Shown here piece by piece: positions 7,023 through 11,910 of a DNA stretch of 34,105 bases. The DNA comes from a virus. The DNA lies in the IMG/VR virus record IMGVR_UViG_3300037060_000006, positions 1 to 34,105 of that record; one strand, written 5' to 3'. The position numbers and the translations under genes are program-made. A model generated the notes under the pieces. That model ran no database searches, had not been told where the DNA came from, and saw only the letters and a program-made list of their open reading frames with translations. The number at the start of each line of letters is the position of its first letter. The stretch's first letter is position 1.

Positions 7023-7346
7023 ATGACTACTTCGATATTCACATCTCTTGCCAACGTCCTCGTGACCACCAGAGTCCGAACTGCCATCAGAGCAGCCGTT
7101 GCAGCAGCGGTGGGATCAGCAGTAGCCTACTTCGCCACTAAGTGGGGGCAGTTCCATACCGGCTATTTTGCGATTGCCGCGCCCACAATCTCGGCAGCTT
7201 ATTACGGTGCAGTTAGTCTGGCCGAAATAAAGTTCCCGAAACTCGGCTGGCTCTTAGGATTGCTTCCTCAGCCGAAGCAACCGGCAGTCAATCCGACCCC
7301 CGTAGTTCCCGTAACACCCGCAGTAGGAAGTAAGTCCGTGAAGTAA
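7023..7346 (+). CDS. Membrane protein, 107 aa
   Basis: ATG 7023 is chosen because the -10 box ends 6 bases upstream; ATG 6996 in frame would lie inside the promoter. An amphipathic N-terminus is followed by two hydrophobic segments (about 24-40 and 48-66) with Ala-rich faces, and a Pro/Val-rich C-terminal tail. The size and two-helix plan would fit a small holin-like or membrane-associated protein, but I have no family match and no lysin gene is near. Confidence 0.6.
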   Translation: MTTSIFTSLANVLVTTRVRTAIRAAVAAAVGSAVAYFATKWGQFHTGYFAIAAPTISAAYYGAVSLAEIKFPKLGWLLGLLPQPKQPAVNPTPVVPVTPAVGSKSVK

Positions 7347-7352
7347 CATCGT

Positions 7353-7428
7353 CGCGGAATGGAGAAGCCTGGTCTATCTCGTCTGTCTCATTAACAGAAG
7401 AACGTTGGTTCAAATCCAACTTCCGCCT
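7353..7428 (+). tRNA. tRNA-Met (CAT)
   Basis: Cloverleaf with acceptor CGCGGAA/TTCCGCC, D-arm GAGA..TCTC, anticodon stem TCTGT/ACAGA with loop CTCATTA, T-arm GTTGG-TTCAAAT-CCAAC. The 1:72 pair is a C:C mismatch, as in initiator tRNAs (which have C:A), but the three G:C pairs of an initiator anticodon stem are absent. No CCA encoded. Confidence 0.8.
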
Positions 7429-7518
7429 CTAAGTCCTAGCGATAGGAAAAGTCTTAAAGTCCGGCGGAAAAGTCTCTTGGGAGGGAAACTTGGAAGTCGG
7501 ACTTTTCGCATTAACAAT

Positions 7519-7592
7519 GCCTTTGTAGCTCATGCTGGTAGAGCATCTCCTTTGTAACGAGAAGGTCGCGCGTTCAATTCGTGTCGAAGGCT
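7519..7592 (+). tRNA. tRNA-Thr (TGT)
   Basis: Acceptor GCCTTTG/CGAAGGC, D-arm GCTC..GAGC, loop TTTGTAA, canonical T-loop TTCAATT. First of three successive threonine tRNAs. A 90-base spacer before it holds a CCTA-GCGA-TAGG hairpin and three copies of AAAAGTC, with GACTTTT opposite. Confidence 0.85.
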
Positions 7593-7596
7593 CGAA

Positions 7597-7674
7597 CTTC
7601 TCGTAGGAGTTCACGCGGTAGAACTCTTCATTCGTAATGAAGCGGAGGCGGTTCAAGTCCGTCCGGGGGAACCA
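7597..7674 (+). tRNA. tRNA-Thr (CGT)
   Basis: Perfect anticodon stem CTTCA/TGAAG with loop TTCGTAA, T-arm GGCGG-TTCAAGT-CCGTC, encoded ACCA (7671-7674). The acceptor CTTCTCG/CGGGGGA has three wobbles and a mismatch at 1:72, and five bases instead of two separate it from the D-stem GTTC/GAAC. Only 4 bases separate it from the preceding tRNA. Confidence 0.7.
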
Positions 7675-7688
7675 AGTAGTAAAGTCTT

Positions 7689-7760
7689 GCCGCTGTAGTG
7701 ATAAAGGCAGCACGGGGAATTGGTATTTCTCCAGACTAGGATCGTTACCTAGCAGTGGCA
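7689..7760 (+). tRNA. tRNA-Thr (GGT)
   Basis: Acceptor GCCGCTG/CAGTGGC, 3-bp D-stem GTG/CAC, anticodon loop TTGGTAT, T-arm CTAGG-ATCGTTA-CCTAG with the unusual A54/T58 loop. The trailer starts CGAAG. Confidence 0.8.
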
Positions 7761-7828
7761 CGAAGGAAGCCGGACGTAGGTATTGTGGGTCCGGTATGTT
7801 GACAGGCTGGGGTTCCTGTTGATACTAT

Positions 7829-7900
7829 GTGTTTGTAGTTCAGTTGGTGGAACGCGGGTTGCCAATCCGAAGGTCGCGAGTTCAAGTCTCGCCAGACACT
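7829..7900 (+). tRNA. tRNA-Gly (GCC)
   Basis: Acceptor GTGTTTG/CAGACAC, D-stem GTTC/GAAC, loop TTGCCAA, T-arm GCGAG-TTCAAGT-CTCGC. The 27:43 pair is a G:A mismatch. No CCA; the trailer is CGAAGT. The spacer before it has a CCGGAC/GTCCGG hairpin. Confidence 0.85.
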
Positions 7901-7998
7901 CGAAGTTGTTTTGCCCGCGCGAAAGAAAATTTGACAGCGGGGGAAACATGCAGTACAGTATTTACGGAAGTGGTCGGACGACAAGCTGCTTCCAACAA

Positions 7999-8069
7999 CG
8001 GGTTGTAGTTAAGTGGTATAACACCTTCCTTCCAAGTAGGTGTCGCGGGTTCGATCCCCGTCTACCCGT
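7999..8069 (+). tRNA. tRNA-Gly (TCC)
   Basis: Acceptor CGGGTTG/CTACCCG with one T:T mismatch, D-stem GTTA/TAAC, anticodon loop CTTCCAA, T-arm GCGGG-TTCGATC-CCCGT. No CCA. The following 179 bases (8070-8248) hold no clear RNA gene; see the rejected list for an open frame there. Confidence 0.85.
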
Positions 8070-8248
8070 CGATGATGTGGCGTGAACAGCTTCATCCGTT
8101 TTACCTAGACGTTACGAGGTACGCAAATGACAGTGGGCTGACGAACTGTTACGTCCTCGGACCTGACTTCCGCAAAAAGTCGCTGCCGAGGGAAGGGTAC
8201 GGAAGGAACCCCTTGCTCGATGTGTTTCACGACACGGCTGAGCGCCAT

Positions 8249-8321
8249 GCTCTATTGGTCTAGTGGAAAGGACGCCAGGTTTTCACCCTGGAGGAGATCG
8301 GGTCAGTACCGATATAGAGTA
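8249..8321 (+). tRNA. tRNA-Glu (TTC)
   Basis: Acceptor GCTCTAT/ATAGAGT, perfect anticodon stem CCAGG/CCTGG with loop TTTTCAC, T-stem ATCGG/CCGAT with the unusual loop GTCAGTA (G54/G58). The trailer is CGAAGT. Confidence 0.85.
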
Positions 8322-8391
8322 CGAAGTCAAACCGAATTGACTTGCACGGTGAGAACGGGGCAACCCTAGTCCGTCGTTAAACAAGGTGACA

Positions 8392-8411
8392 GCCTGGAGA
8401 GACGGGCACAT
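8392..8411 (+). other. GAGAGA-loop leader hairpin before tRNA-Glu (CTC)
   Basis: GCCTG (8392-8396), loop GAGAGA, CGGGC (8403-8407), then ACAT directly before the tRNA. Two other tRNAs have the same loop with changed but still pairing stems (10199-10220, 11518-11535), and all three follow GACA. Confidence 0.6.
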
Positions 8412-8483
8412 GCTGTCATGGTCTAGCGGTCACGACTCCAGATTCTCAATCTGGAAACGGGAGTTCAATTCTCCCTGACAGTA
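8412..8483 (+). tRNA. tRNA-Glu (CTC)
   Basis: Acceptor GCTGTCA/TGACAGT, anticodon stem CCAGA/TCTGG with loop TTCTCAA, T-arm GGGAG-TTCAATT-CTCCC. The leader is a GAGAGA hairpin plus ACAT; the trailer is CGAAGT. Confidence 0.9.
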
Positions 8484-8559
8484 CGAAGTGGGCGCGGGGG
8501 ATACGGAATAGTTTGTACTCCCGCCAGCACGAGGGATAACGACCTGCTACACTTCACAT

Positions 8560-8633
8560 GCTGTTGTGGCCTAAGTGGTAAAGGCGCGTGATTGTCAATC
8601 ACGAGACAGTGGGATCATACCCCATCAGCGGCG
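8560..8633 (+). tRNA. tRNA-Asp (GTC)
   Basis: Acceptor GCTGTTG/CAGCGGC, D-stem GCCT/AGGC, anticodon stem CGTGA/TCACG with loop TTGTCAA, T-arm GTGGG-ATCATAC-CCCAT (A54/T58). The spacer before it starts GAAGTG (8485) and ends CACTTC before ACAT, so it can close on itself. Confidence 0.9.
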
Positions 8634-8637
8634 CGAA

Positions 8638-8709
8638 GGAGAAGGTGCAGGTTCGAGTCCTGTCTGCGGGGGGAAACCCTTGTGGTAGCTTAACTGGCAG
8701 AGCGTCTTC
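8638..8709 (+). other. Permuted tRNA-like element with GAAA-capped acceptor stem
   Basis: The segments of a tRNA occur in the order 3' half then 5' half: GGAGA (8638-8642, as 39-43), AGGT, T-arm GCAGG-TTCGAGT-CCTGT, acceptor 3' CTGCGGG (8664-8670), a GAAA-looped link, acceptor 5' CTTGTGG (8679-8685), TA, D-arm GCTT..GAGC with GG in the loop, G, and TCTTC (8705-8709), which pairs with GGAGA. Acceptor pairing is 7/7, counting four wobbles. It could instead be two remnant halves of tRNAs. There is no acceptor end as written. Confidence 0.4.
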
Positions 8710-8776
8710 CGTGATCTCCGTTTTCCCCTCCTTGAATTTTTGGGTCGGGGGAGCAAGAAGCAGTAAGAAGTATCAA

Positions 8777-8850
8777 CGGGCACTATTATAGTGGCAGAAT
8801 CTTAGGTTTGGAACCTTTGGGCGTACGTTCGATTCGTACGTGCCCGACCA
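8777..8850 (+). tRNA. tRNA-Pro (TGG)
   Basis: Perfect acceptor CGGGCAC/GTGCCCG, anticodon loop TTTGGAA (three good stem pairs), T-arm GTACG-TTCGATT-CGTAC, encoded ACCA (8847-8850), then GGAAGTAGG. Confidence 0.85.
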
Positions 8851-8944
8851 GGAAGTAGGTCCAAGTCCATACTTGGATCCCCAGAAGCGGATTACGTAAC
8901 GCGGGGGATTGGTGTAACATGGGGTAAGCACGACTAACTGACAT

Positions 8945-9017
8945 TGACTTGTGGCGCAATCGGTAGCGCGGCGCTCTCTTAAAGCGAAGGTTGTGGGATC
9001 GTTCCCCACCAGGTCAA
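8945..9017 (+). tRNA. tRNA-Lys (CTT)
   Basis: Acceptor TGACTTG/CAGGTCA, D-stem GCGC/GCGC, anticodon loop CTCTTAA, T-arm GTGGG-ATCGTTC-CCCAC (A54/T58). The trailer is CGAAGT. Confidence 0.85.
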
Positions 9018-9028
9018 CGAAGTATCAT

Positions 9029-9103
9029 CCCCTTGTAACTCAGTCTGGCCAGAGTGGAATCCTTTTAAGATTACGGGCGGGCGTTCAAATCGCTCCGGGG
9101 GGA
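9029..9103 (+). tRNA. tRNA-Lys (TTT)
   Basis: Acceptor CCCCTTG/CGGGGGG, D-stem ACTC/GAGT, anticodon loop CTTTTAA on a 4-bp stem plus G:A, T-arm GGGCG-TTCAAAT-CGCTC. No CCA. Confidence 0.85.
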
Positions 9104-9125
9104 CTAGTAGTAAGAAGTGAATCAT

Positions 9126-9197
9126 TGCCTAGTAGCTCAGTGGCAGAGCAGGAAGCCGTTAACTTCTTGGCCGGGGGTTCGAACCCCTCTTAGGCAG
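9126..9197 (+). tRNA. tRNA-Asn (GTT)
   Basis: Acceptor TGCCTAG/TTAGGCA, D-stem GCTC/GAGC, anticodon stem GGAAG/CTTCT with loop CCGTTAA, T-arm GGGGG-TTCGAAC-CCCTC. Position 33 is C instead of the near-universal U. The spacer after it (9198-9278) has a CATC-TTCG-GATG hairpin and a CGAGG/CCTCG hairpin. Confidence 0.85.
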
Positions 9198-9278
9198 CGA
9201 GAGGTACCCTACGACATCTTCGGATGCAGGTGACCGCTAGTACGAGGAAGTCCATCCTCGACCTCAAAACGGGTACAT

Positions 9279-9362
9279 CGAGCGGTAGTCTAAGTGGATA
9301 AAAGCGTTACGCTGTAAACGTAATTTCTTCGGAATACGGGGGTTCGAATCCCTCTCGCTCGA
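9279..9362 (+). tRNA. tRNA-Tyr (GTA)
   Basis: Acceptor CGAGCGG/TCGCTCG, anticodon stem TTACG/CGTAA with loop CTGTAAA, a class II variable arm with a TTCG loop, T-arm GGGGG-TTCGAAT-CCCTC. Confidence 0.9.
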
Positions 9363-9456
9363 CTAGGGTGTTTAGCTATACGTGAAACTCGTATGAAGCG
9401 GCCCTACTACTTGAAGATTTACCCCCGGTCCCAAAAAATCGGGGCGCAGTAAACAT

Positions 9457-9528
9457 ACGAGCGTGGCATGACAGGAAAGCAAGTGCCTCCAAAACACTGA
9501 TATGGGAGTTCGATTCTCTCCGCTTGTG
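9457..9528 (+). tRNA. tRNA-Trp (CCA)
   Basis: Acceptor ACGAGCG/CGCTTGT, anticodon loop CTCCAAA on AGTG/CACT, T-arm GGGAG-TTCGATT-CTCTC. The leader is a CCCCG/CGGGG hairpin and AAACAT; the trailer is CGAAGT. Confidence 0.85.
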
Positions 9529-9617
9529 CGAAGTAAGTCTCATCAGATTCTTATGATTTAGACTTGCATCCTAGTAGTAAATGCGGTAGGATTCAGTTGA
9601 GTAGTTAGGAGGACACT

Positions 9618-9809
9618 TTGACTGATGAAGTAGAAGAGGATCGCCACACAAGGATCGACGTGTATCACCACTTTGGTGAAGATATTGAGAACCTCGTAGC
9701 AACTCTCACGAAGCTTCTGTCTTCCCCGATTGTGATTGATATCACGGTCTCGGCAGACGGAGTACCAACAGCATTAACCGTAATTTTCGGTACACCCGAG
9801 AACAACTAG
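9618..9809 (+). CDS. Hypothetical protein inside the tRNA array, 63 aa
   Basis: TTG at 9618 lies 5 bases after a strong AGGAGG (9607-9612); the only nearby ATG is out of frame. An acidic N-terminus, a helical middle (about 18-36) and a beta-strand-rich end. It is 9 bases upstream of gene 9819-10163, forming a two-gene unit embedded between tRNA-Trp and tRNA-His. Family not recognised; by position it may work with the Ig-like protein that follows. Confidence 0.7.
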   Translation: MTDEVEEDRHTRIDVYHHFGEDIENLVATLTKLLSSPIVIDITVSADGVPTALTVIFGTPENN

Positions 9810-9818
9810 GAGAGAAAC

Positions 9819-10163
9819 ATGGCTGATGTACTATTACTAGACAACCAGAACGTCACGGGGACAGTAGCCCTCACTGACGCGGCTGGAAATGCAGTACTGA
9901 GTTCGGCCCTCGATGCCGGTAGCCTTGCAGTTACCTTCACTGATCCGACGCAGTTCACGGTAACCATTGCCGCAGACCAGTCTTCCTTCGACGTTCAGTC
10001 AGTTGGAACGCTGGAGACGGGTGACACGGGTACGGTAACGGCAACCGCTGGCGGCGTTCCTTTGAATGGCCCTGGTGGAACTCCGTTCACCTTCACCGTT
10101 GATGTTGCCGCTGGCCCGCCAGTAAGCATCGGTGTTTCCTTCGGAGCACCAGTAGCCAACTAG
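9819..10163 (+). CDS. Ig-like domain protein, 114 aa
   Basis: ATG 9819 follows AGGAGAG at 4 bases. The whole product is Ala/Thr/Val/Gly-rich with alternating beta pattern (VTGTVALTDAAGNAV, QFTVTIAADQSSFDVQSVG, TGTVTATAGG, FTFTVDVAAG), typical of bacterial Ig-like (BIG-type) domains. In phages such proteins decorate capsids or tails and bind surfaces by weak adhesion. No signal peptide. Being in the tRNA array rather than the virion operon is unusual for a structural protein. Confidence 0.7.
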   Translation: MADVLLLDNQNVTGTVALTDAAGNAVLSSALDAGSLAVTFTDPTQFTVTIAADQSSFDVQSVGTLETGDTGTVTATAGGVPLNGPGGTPFTFTVDVAAGPPVSIGVSFGAPVAN

Positions 10164-10198
10164 ATTTTTAGGGAACGCCGCCGATGTCAGGCGTGACA

Positions 10199-10220
10199 GC
10201 TCGGAGAGACGAGCAAACAT
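10199..10220 (+). other. GAGAGA-loop leader hairpin before tRNA-His
   Basis: GCTCG (10199-10203), loop GAGAGA, CGAGC (10210-10214), then AAACAT. Same loop as 8392-8411 and 11518-11535 with compensatory stem changes. Confidence 0.6.
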
Positions 10221-10292
10221 GGTGGATGTAGTTTAGTGGCAAAACCCAGGGTCGTGGTCCCTGTGTCGGGAGTCCGATTCTCCTCGCCCACC
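10221..10292 (+). tRNA. tRNA-His (GTG)
   Basis: The extra G at -1 (10221) can pair with discriminator C73, the histidine identity pair. Acceptor GTGGATG/CGCCCAC with one A:C, anticodon stem CAGGG/CCCTG with loop TCGTGGT (C33 instead of U33), T-arm GGGAG-TCCGATT-CTCCT. The trailer is CGAAGT. Confidence 0.9.
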
Positions 10293-10356
10293 CGAAGTTG
10301 TACAAGATGGCAGAAGTTCACGGAAAACGTGAGTTACCGCCAACAAGAACAAACAT

Positions 10357-10429
10357 TGTGGAGTAGCTCAGCAGGTAGAGCATTCGTCTGATACGCGAAA
10401 CGTCGTGGGTTCAAGTCCCGCTTCCACAA
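10357..10429 (+). tRNA. tRNA-Ile (GAT)
   Basis: Acceptor TGTGGAG/TTCCACA, D-stem GCTC/GAGC, anticodon stem TTCGT/GCGAA with loop CTGATAC, T-arm GTGGG-TTCAAGT-CCCGC. The leader is AAACAT. Confidence 0.9.
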
Positions 10430-10499
10430 CGATGCAGGGAGATCCAGGAGAGTCACCTGGGCCTTCGGGTTAGCTCAAGTGTAAAGAGCCCCTGTATTG
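10430..10499 (+). other. Permuted tRNA-like element with UUCG-capped acceptor stem
   Basis: Fills the gap between tRNA-Ile and tRNA-Arg. A 10-bp closing stem (10430-10439 with 10490-10499, two wobbles) contains GCAGG and CCTGT at the anticodon-stem positions, then a 5-nt variable segment GAGAT, T-arm CCAGG-AGAGTCA-CCTGG, GCC-TTCG-GGT as a capped acceptor stem, TA, D-arm GCTC-AAGTGTAAA-GAGC and one linker base. All linker lengths equal those of a tRNA, in permuted order. Function unknown; it could be a decayed or structural RNA. Confidence 0.45.
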
Positions 10500-10502
10500 C
10501 TT

Positions 10503-10575
10503 CTCCTTGTAGTTCAATGGACAAGAACGATGGTTTACGGAACCATCGATGGGGGTTCGAATCCCTCCGGGGAGA
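10503..10575 (+). tRNA. tRNA-Arg (ACG)
   Basis: Acceptor CTCCTTG/CGGGGAG, D-stem GTTC/GAAC, anticodon stem ATGGT/ACCAT with loop TTACGGA, T-arm GGGGG-TTCGAAT-CCCTC. A34 implies that a TadA-type deaminase makes inosine. The trailer CGAAGTAGTAAAGT equals that of tRNA-Thr (CGT) except that the latter has CCA. Confidence 0.9.
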
Positions 10576-10591
10576 CGAAGTAGTAAAGTAT

Positions 10592-10663
10592 GGTCGCCTA
10601 ACTCAGAAGCAGAGTGCCACTCTTACAAAGTGGAAGTCGTGATGGCAGAATTCACGGTGACTA
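10592..10663 (+). tRNA. tRNA-Val (TAC)
   Basis: Acceptor GGTCGCC/GGTGACT, D-stem ACTC/GAGT, perfect anticodon stem CCACT/AGTGG with loop CTTACAA. The T-arm is odd: GTGAT-GGCAGAA-TTCAC, four pairs plus T:T, and a G54/G58 loop. The T-arm sequence is almost repeated in the spacer at 10306-10323. The trailer is CGAAG. Confidence 0.75.
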
Positions 10664-10730
10664 CGAAGGATGGCGGCGGGTACACTAGTATCGGCAGTCT
10701 AATTCACCTCCCCCGCTAATGGGGGAACAT

Positions 10731-10806
10731 GGTTCTGTAGCTCAGTTGGAAGAGCGTCCCGTTGAAGCCGGGAAGGCCGTCAGATCGTTTCTGACTGGAA
10801 CCACCA
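10731..10806 (+). tRNA. tRNA-Phe (GAA)
   Basis: Acceptor GGTTCTG/TGGAACC, D-stem GCTC/GAGC, anticodon stem TCCCG/CGGGA with loop TTGAAGC, T-arm GTCAG-ATCGTTT-CTGAC (A54/T58), encoded ACCA. The leader hairpin is CCCCC-GCTAAT-GGGGG, then AACAT. Confidence 0.9.
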
Positions 10807-10887
10807 CGACAGTCAGCTTTTTCTCGCGCGGGAAAAGGTAAGTGCAGGGGTTATGCCCCTCAAGGGAATGGATTTCCCGGCTGTCGA
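10807..10887 (+). other. tRNA-like cloverleaf (TAT loop), possibly decayed
   Basis: Starts at the base after the CCA of tRNA-Phe. Acceptor-like CGACAGT (10807-10813) with GCTGTCG (10880-10886), T-arm-like GGGA-ATGGATT-TCCC directly inside it, an AGGG/CCCT arm with loop GTTATGC (TAT after T33), and in place of the D-arm a 9-bp hairpin CTTTTTCTC-GCGC-GGGAAAAGG. The variable region is nearly absent. Probably not a working tRNA-Ile. Confidence 0.35.
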
Positions 10888-10893
10888 TTACTT

Positions 10894-10965
10894 GGGGATT
10901 TAGTGATAAAGGAAGCACAAATCCGTGGCACGGATTAGGAGACGGATCGTTACCGTCATTCTCCA
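10894..10965 (+). tRNA. tRNA-Ala (GGC)
   Basis: Acceptor GGGGATT/ATTCTCC with one T:T, 3-bp D-stem GTG/CAC as in tRNA-Thr (GGT), perfect anticodon stem AATCC/GGATT with loop GTGGCAC, T-arm GACGG-ATCGTTA-CCGTC (A54/T58). It lacks the G3:U70 pair in the strict position (position 3:70 is G:T here when counted from 10894), consistent with alanine identity. Confidence 0.8.
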
Positions 10966-10981
10966 CTAGCAGTACAAACTC

Positions 10982-11054
10982 GGGCGGGTAACTCAGTTGG
11001 TAGAGTGCCTCTTTTGCAAGGAGGAAGCCGCAGGTTCAAATCCTGTTCTGTCCA
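10982..11054 (+). tRNA. tRNA-Ala (TGC)
   Basis: Acceptor GGGCGGG/TCTGTCC with G3:T70, the alanine identity pair; D-stem ACTC/GAGT, anticodon stem CCTCT/GGAGG with loop TTTGCAA, T-arm GCAGG-TTCAAAT-CCTGT. Discriminator A. Confidence 0.9.
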
Positions 11055-11156
11055 CCGTTGGTAGTTTAAGCTGTCGTCAGGTATCGGGCGAGCAGCACTA
11101 GAACCCTGGCCTCTAAGCAAGGCCGGTGATGCAGGGGAAGATCCTGACCCTACGGA
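11055..11156 (+). other. tRNA-like structure with enlarged D-loop (AAG loop)
   Basis: Follows tRNA-Ala directly. CCGTTGG (11055-11061) pairs with CCTACGG (11149-11155) at 6 of 7, then TA, GTTT (11064-11067) with GAAC (11101-11104) around a 33-base loop that itself contains GCTG/CAGC, a 5- to 7-bp anticodon-type stem GGCCT/AGGCC with loop CTAAGCA, and a T-arm-like CAGG-GGAAGAT-CCTG. It may be a decayed tRNA-Leu with an insertion; not called as functional. Confidence 0.35.
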
Positions 11157-11175
11157 TTTTTTGTAGTACCGTTAT

Positions 11176-11248
11176 CCCCTCGTAGCCCAACGGCAGAGGC
11201 AATCGGTTTAAGCCCGATGTAGTGTCAGTTCAAATCTGACTGGGGGGA
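11176..11248 (+). tRNA. tRNA with anticodon TAA (Leu codon UUA)
   Basis: Acceptor CCCCTCG/TGGGGGG, anticodon stem ATCGG/CCGAT with loop TTTAAGC, T-arm GTCAG-TTCAAAT-CTGAC. By anticodon it reads UUA, but the variable region is only 5 bases, whereas bacterial leucine tRNAs, including the other three here, have a long variable arm. The trailer is CGAAGT. Confidence 0.75.
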
Positions 11249-11290
11249 CGAAGTATTTAGACGCCATTAAGTGACGAGGATACTTCACAT

Positions 11291-11377
11291 GCTCGTGTGG
11301 TGGAATTGCCAGACACGCTTGCCTTAGGAGCAAGTGCTAGAGATAGCGTGAGAGTTGGAGTCTCTCCATGAGTACCA
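11291..11377 (+). tRNA. tRNA-Leu (TAG)
   Basis: Class II: acceptor GCTCGTG/CATGAGT, anticodon stem CTTGC/GCAAG with loop CTTAGGA, long variable arm, T-arm GAGAG-TTGGAGT-CTCTC, encoded ACCA. The spacer before it begins GAAGTAT (11250) and ends ATACTTC before ACAT. Confidence 0.9.
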
Positions 11378-11379
11378 AT

Positions 11380-11461
11380 AGGCGTATGGCGAAATTGGCA
11401 GACGCGCATACTTGAGTAGTATGTCCCGCGAGGGGTAGGAGTTCAAGTCTCCTTATGCCTA
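11380..11461 (+). tRNA. tRNA-Leu (GAG)
   Basis: Class II: acceptor AGGCGTA/TATGCCT, anticodon stem CATAC/GTATG with loop TTGAGTA, variable arm with CCC/GGGG, T-arm AGGAG-TTCAAGT-CTCCT. Only 2 bases after the CCA of the previous tRNA. The trailer is CGAAGT. Confidence 0.9.
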
Positions 11462-11517
11462 CGAAGTGGAAGTTTCTAGAGACGACCATTTTGCAACCTC
11501 GGCGGATCGGGGCGACA

Positions 11518-11535
11518 GTCGGAGAGACGACACAT
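11518..11535 (+). other. GAGAGA-loop leader hairpin before tRNA-Cys
   Basis: GTCG (11518-11521), loop GAGAGA, CGAC (11528-11531), then ACAT. Third copy of the family at 8392 and 10199. Confidence 0.6.
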
Positions 11536-11608
11536 CGCGCGGTGTCCGAGCCTGGTTAGGTAGGTCTCTGCAAAAGATCTTACACGGGTCCGAATCCCGT
11601 CTGCGCGT
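11536..11608 (+). tRNA. tRNA-Cys (GCA)
   Basis: Acceptor CGCGCGG/CTGCGCG, anticodon stem GGTCT/AGATC with loop CTGCAAA, T-arm ACGGG-TCCGAAT-CCCGT, discriminator T (U73 is the cysteine identity base). The trailer is CGAAGT. Confidence 0.9.
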
Positions 11609-11612
11609 CGAA

Positions 11613-11655
11613 GTGGTAATATCCCCACATTGTACATTGTGGTAATATCCCCACA
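11613..11655 (+). repeat. 17-bp direct repeat between tRNA-Cys and tRNA-Ser (TGA)
   Basis: The same 17 bases, starting GTGGTAATATCC, occur at 11613-11629 and 11639-11655. Each copy can fold (GTGG with CCAC), and the second directly precedes the leader of the serine tRNA. Confidence 0.85.
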
Positions 11656-11658
11656 CAT

Positions 11659-11741
11659 GGAGTATGAACCTGGAGAGTCCGGGAGCTGTTTTGAAAACAG
11701 ATGAGTCCGCAAGGACAGGGGGGCAGGACCTCCGTGCTCCG
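11659..11741 (+). tRNA. tRNA-Ser (TGA)
   Basis: Class II: acceptor GGAGTAT/GTGCTCC, CTGT/ACAG with loop TTTGAAA, long variable arm GTCC-GCAA-GGAC, T-stem GGGG/CCTC with loop GGCAGGA (G54/G58), discriminator G. Confidence 0.85.
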
Positions 11742-11825
11742 CTGTTCATGATCGTGAAGTTTTTGTTGTGTTAGGGTTATTTTCTCCCCGCCGCGACAAA
11801 AATCTTCGCGGGCGTGAAGAAACAT

Positions 11826-11910
11826 GGAAGGTGAACTCGCAGGGTGCGGGTACCCGTTGGAAGCGGAGTAGGTCTGGCAATGGACTGGTTTTCGAGTAAT
11901 CCGCCTTCCG
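11826..11910 (+). tRNA. tRNA-Ser (GGA)
   Basis: Class II: acceptor GGAAGGT/GCCTTCC, anticodon loop TTGGAAG on a 6-bp stem with one bulged A (TACCCG/CGGAGTA), long variable arm, T-loop TTCGAGT, discriminator G. Confidence 0.8.

Noticed and set aside
8072-8263. 63-codon open frame between tRNA-Gly and tRNA-Glu with fairly protein-like sequence
   Set aside because: No ribosome binding site, starts 3 bases after a tRNA and runs 15 bases into the next tRNA. It may be a decayed gene; not supported as coding.
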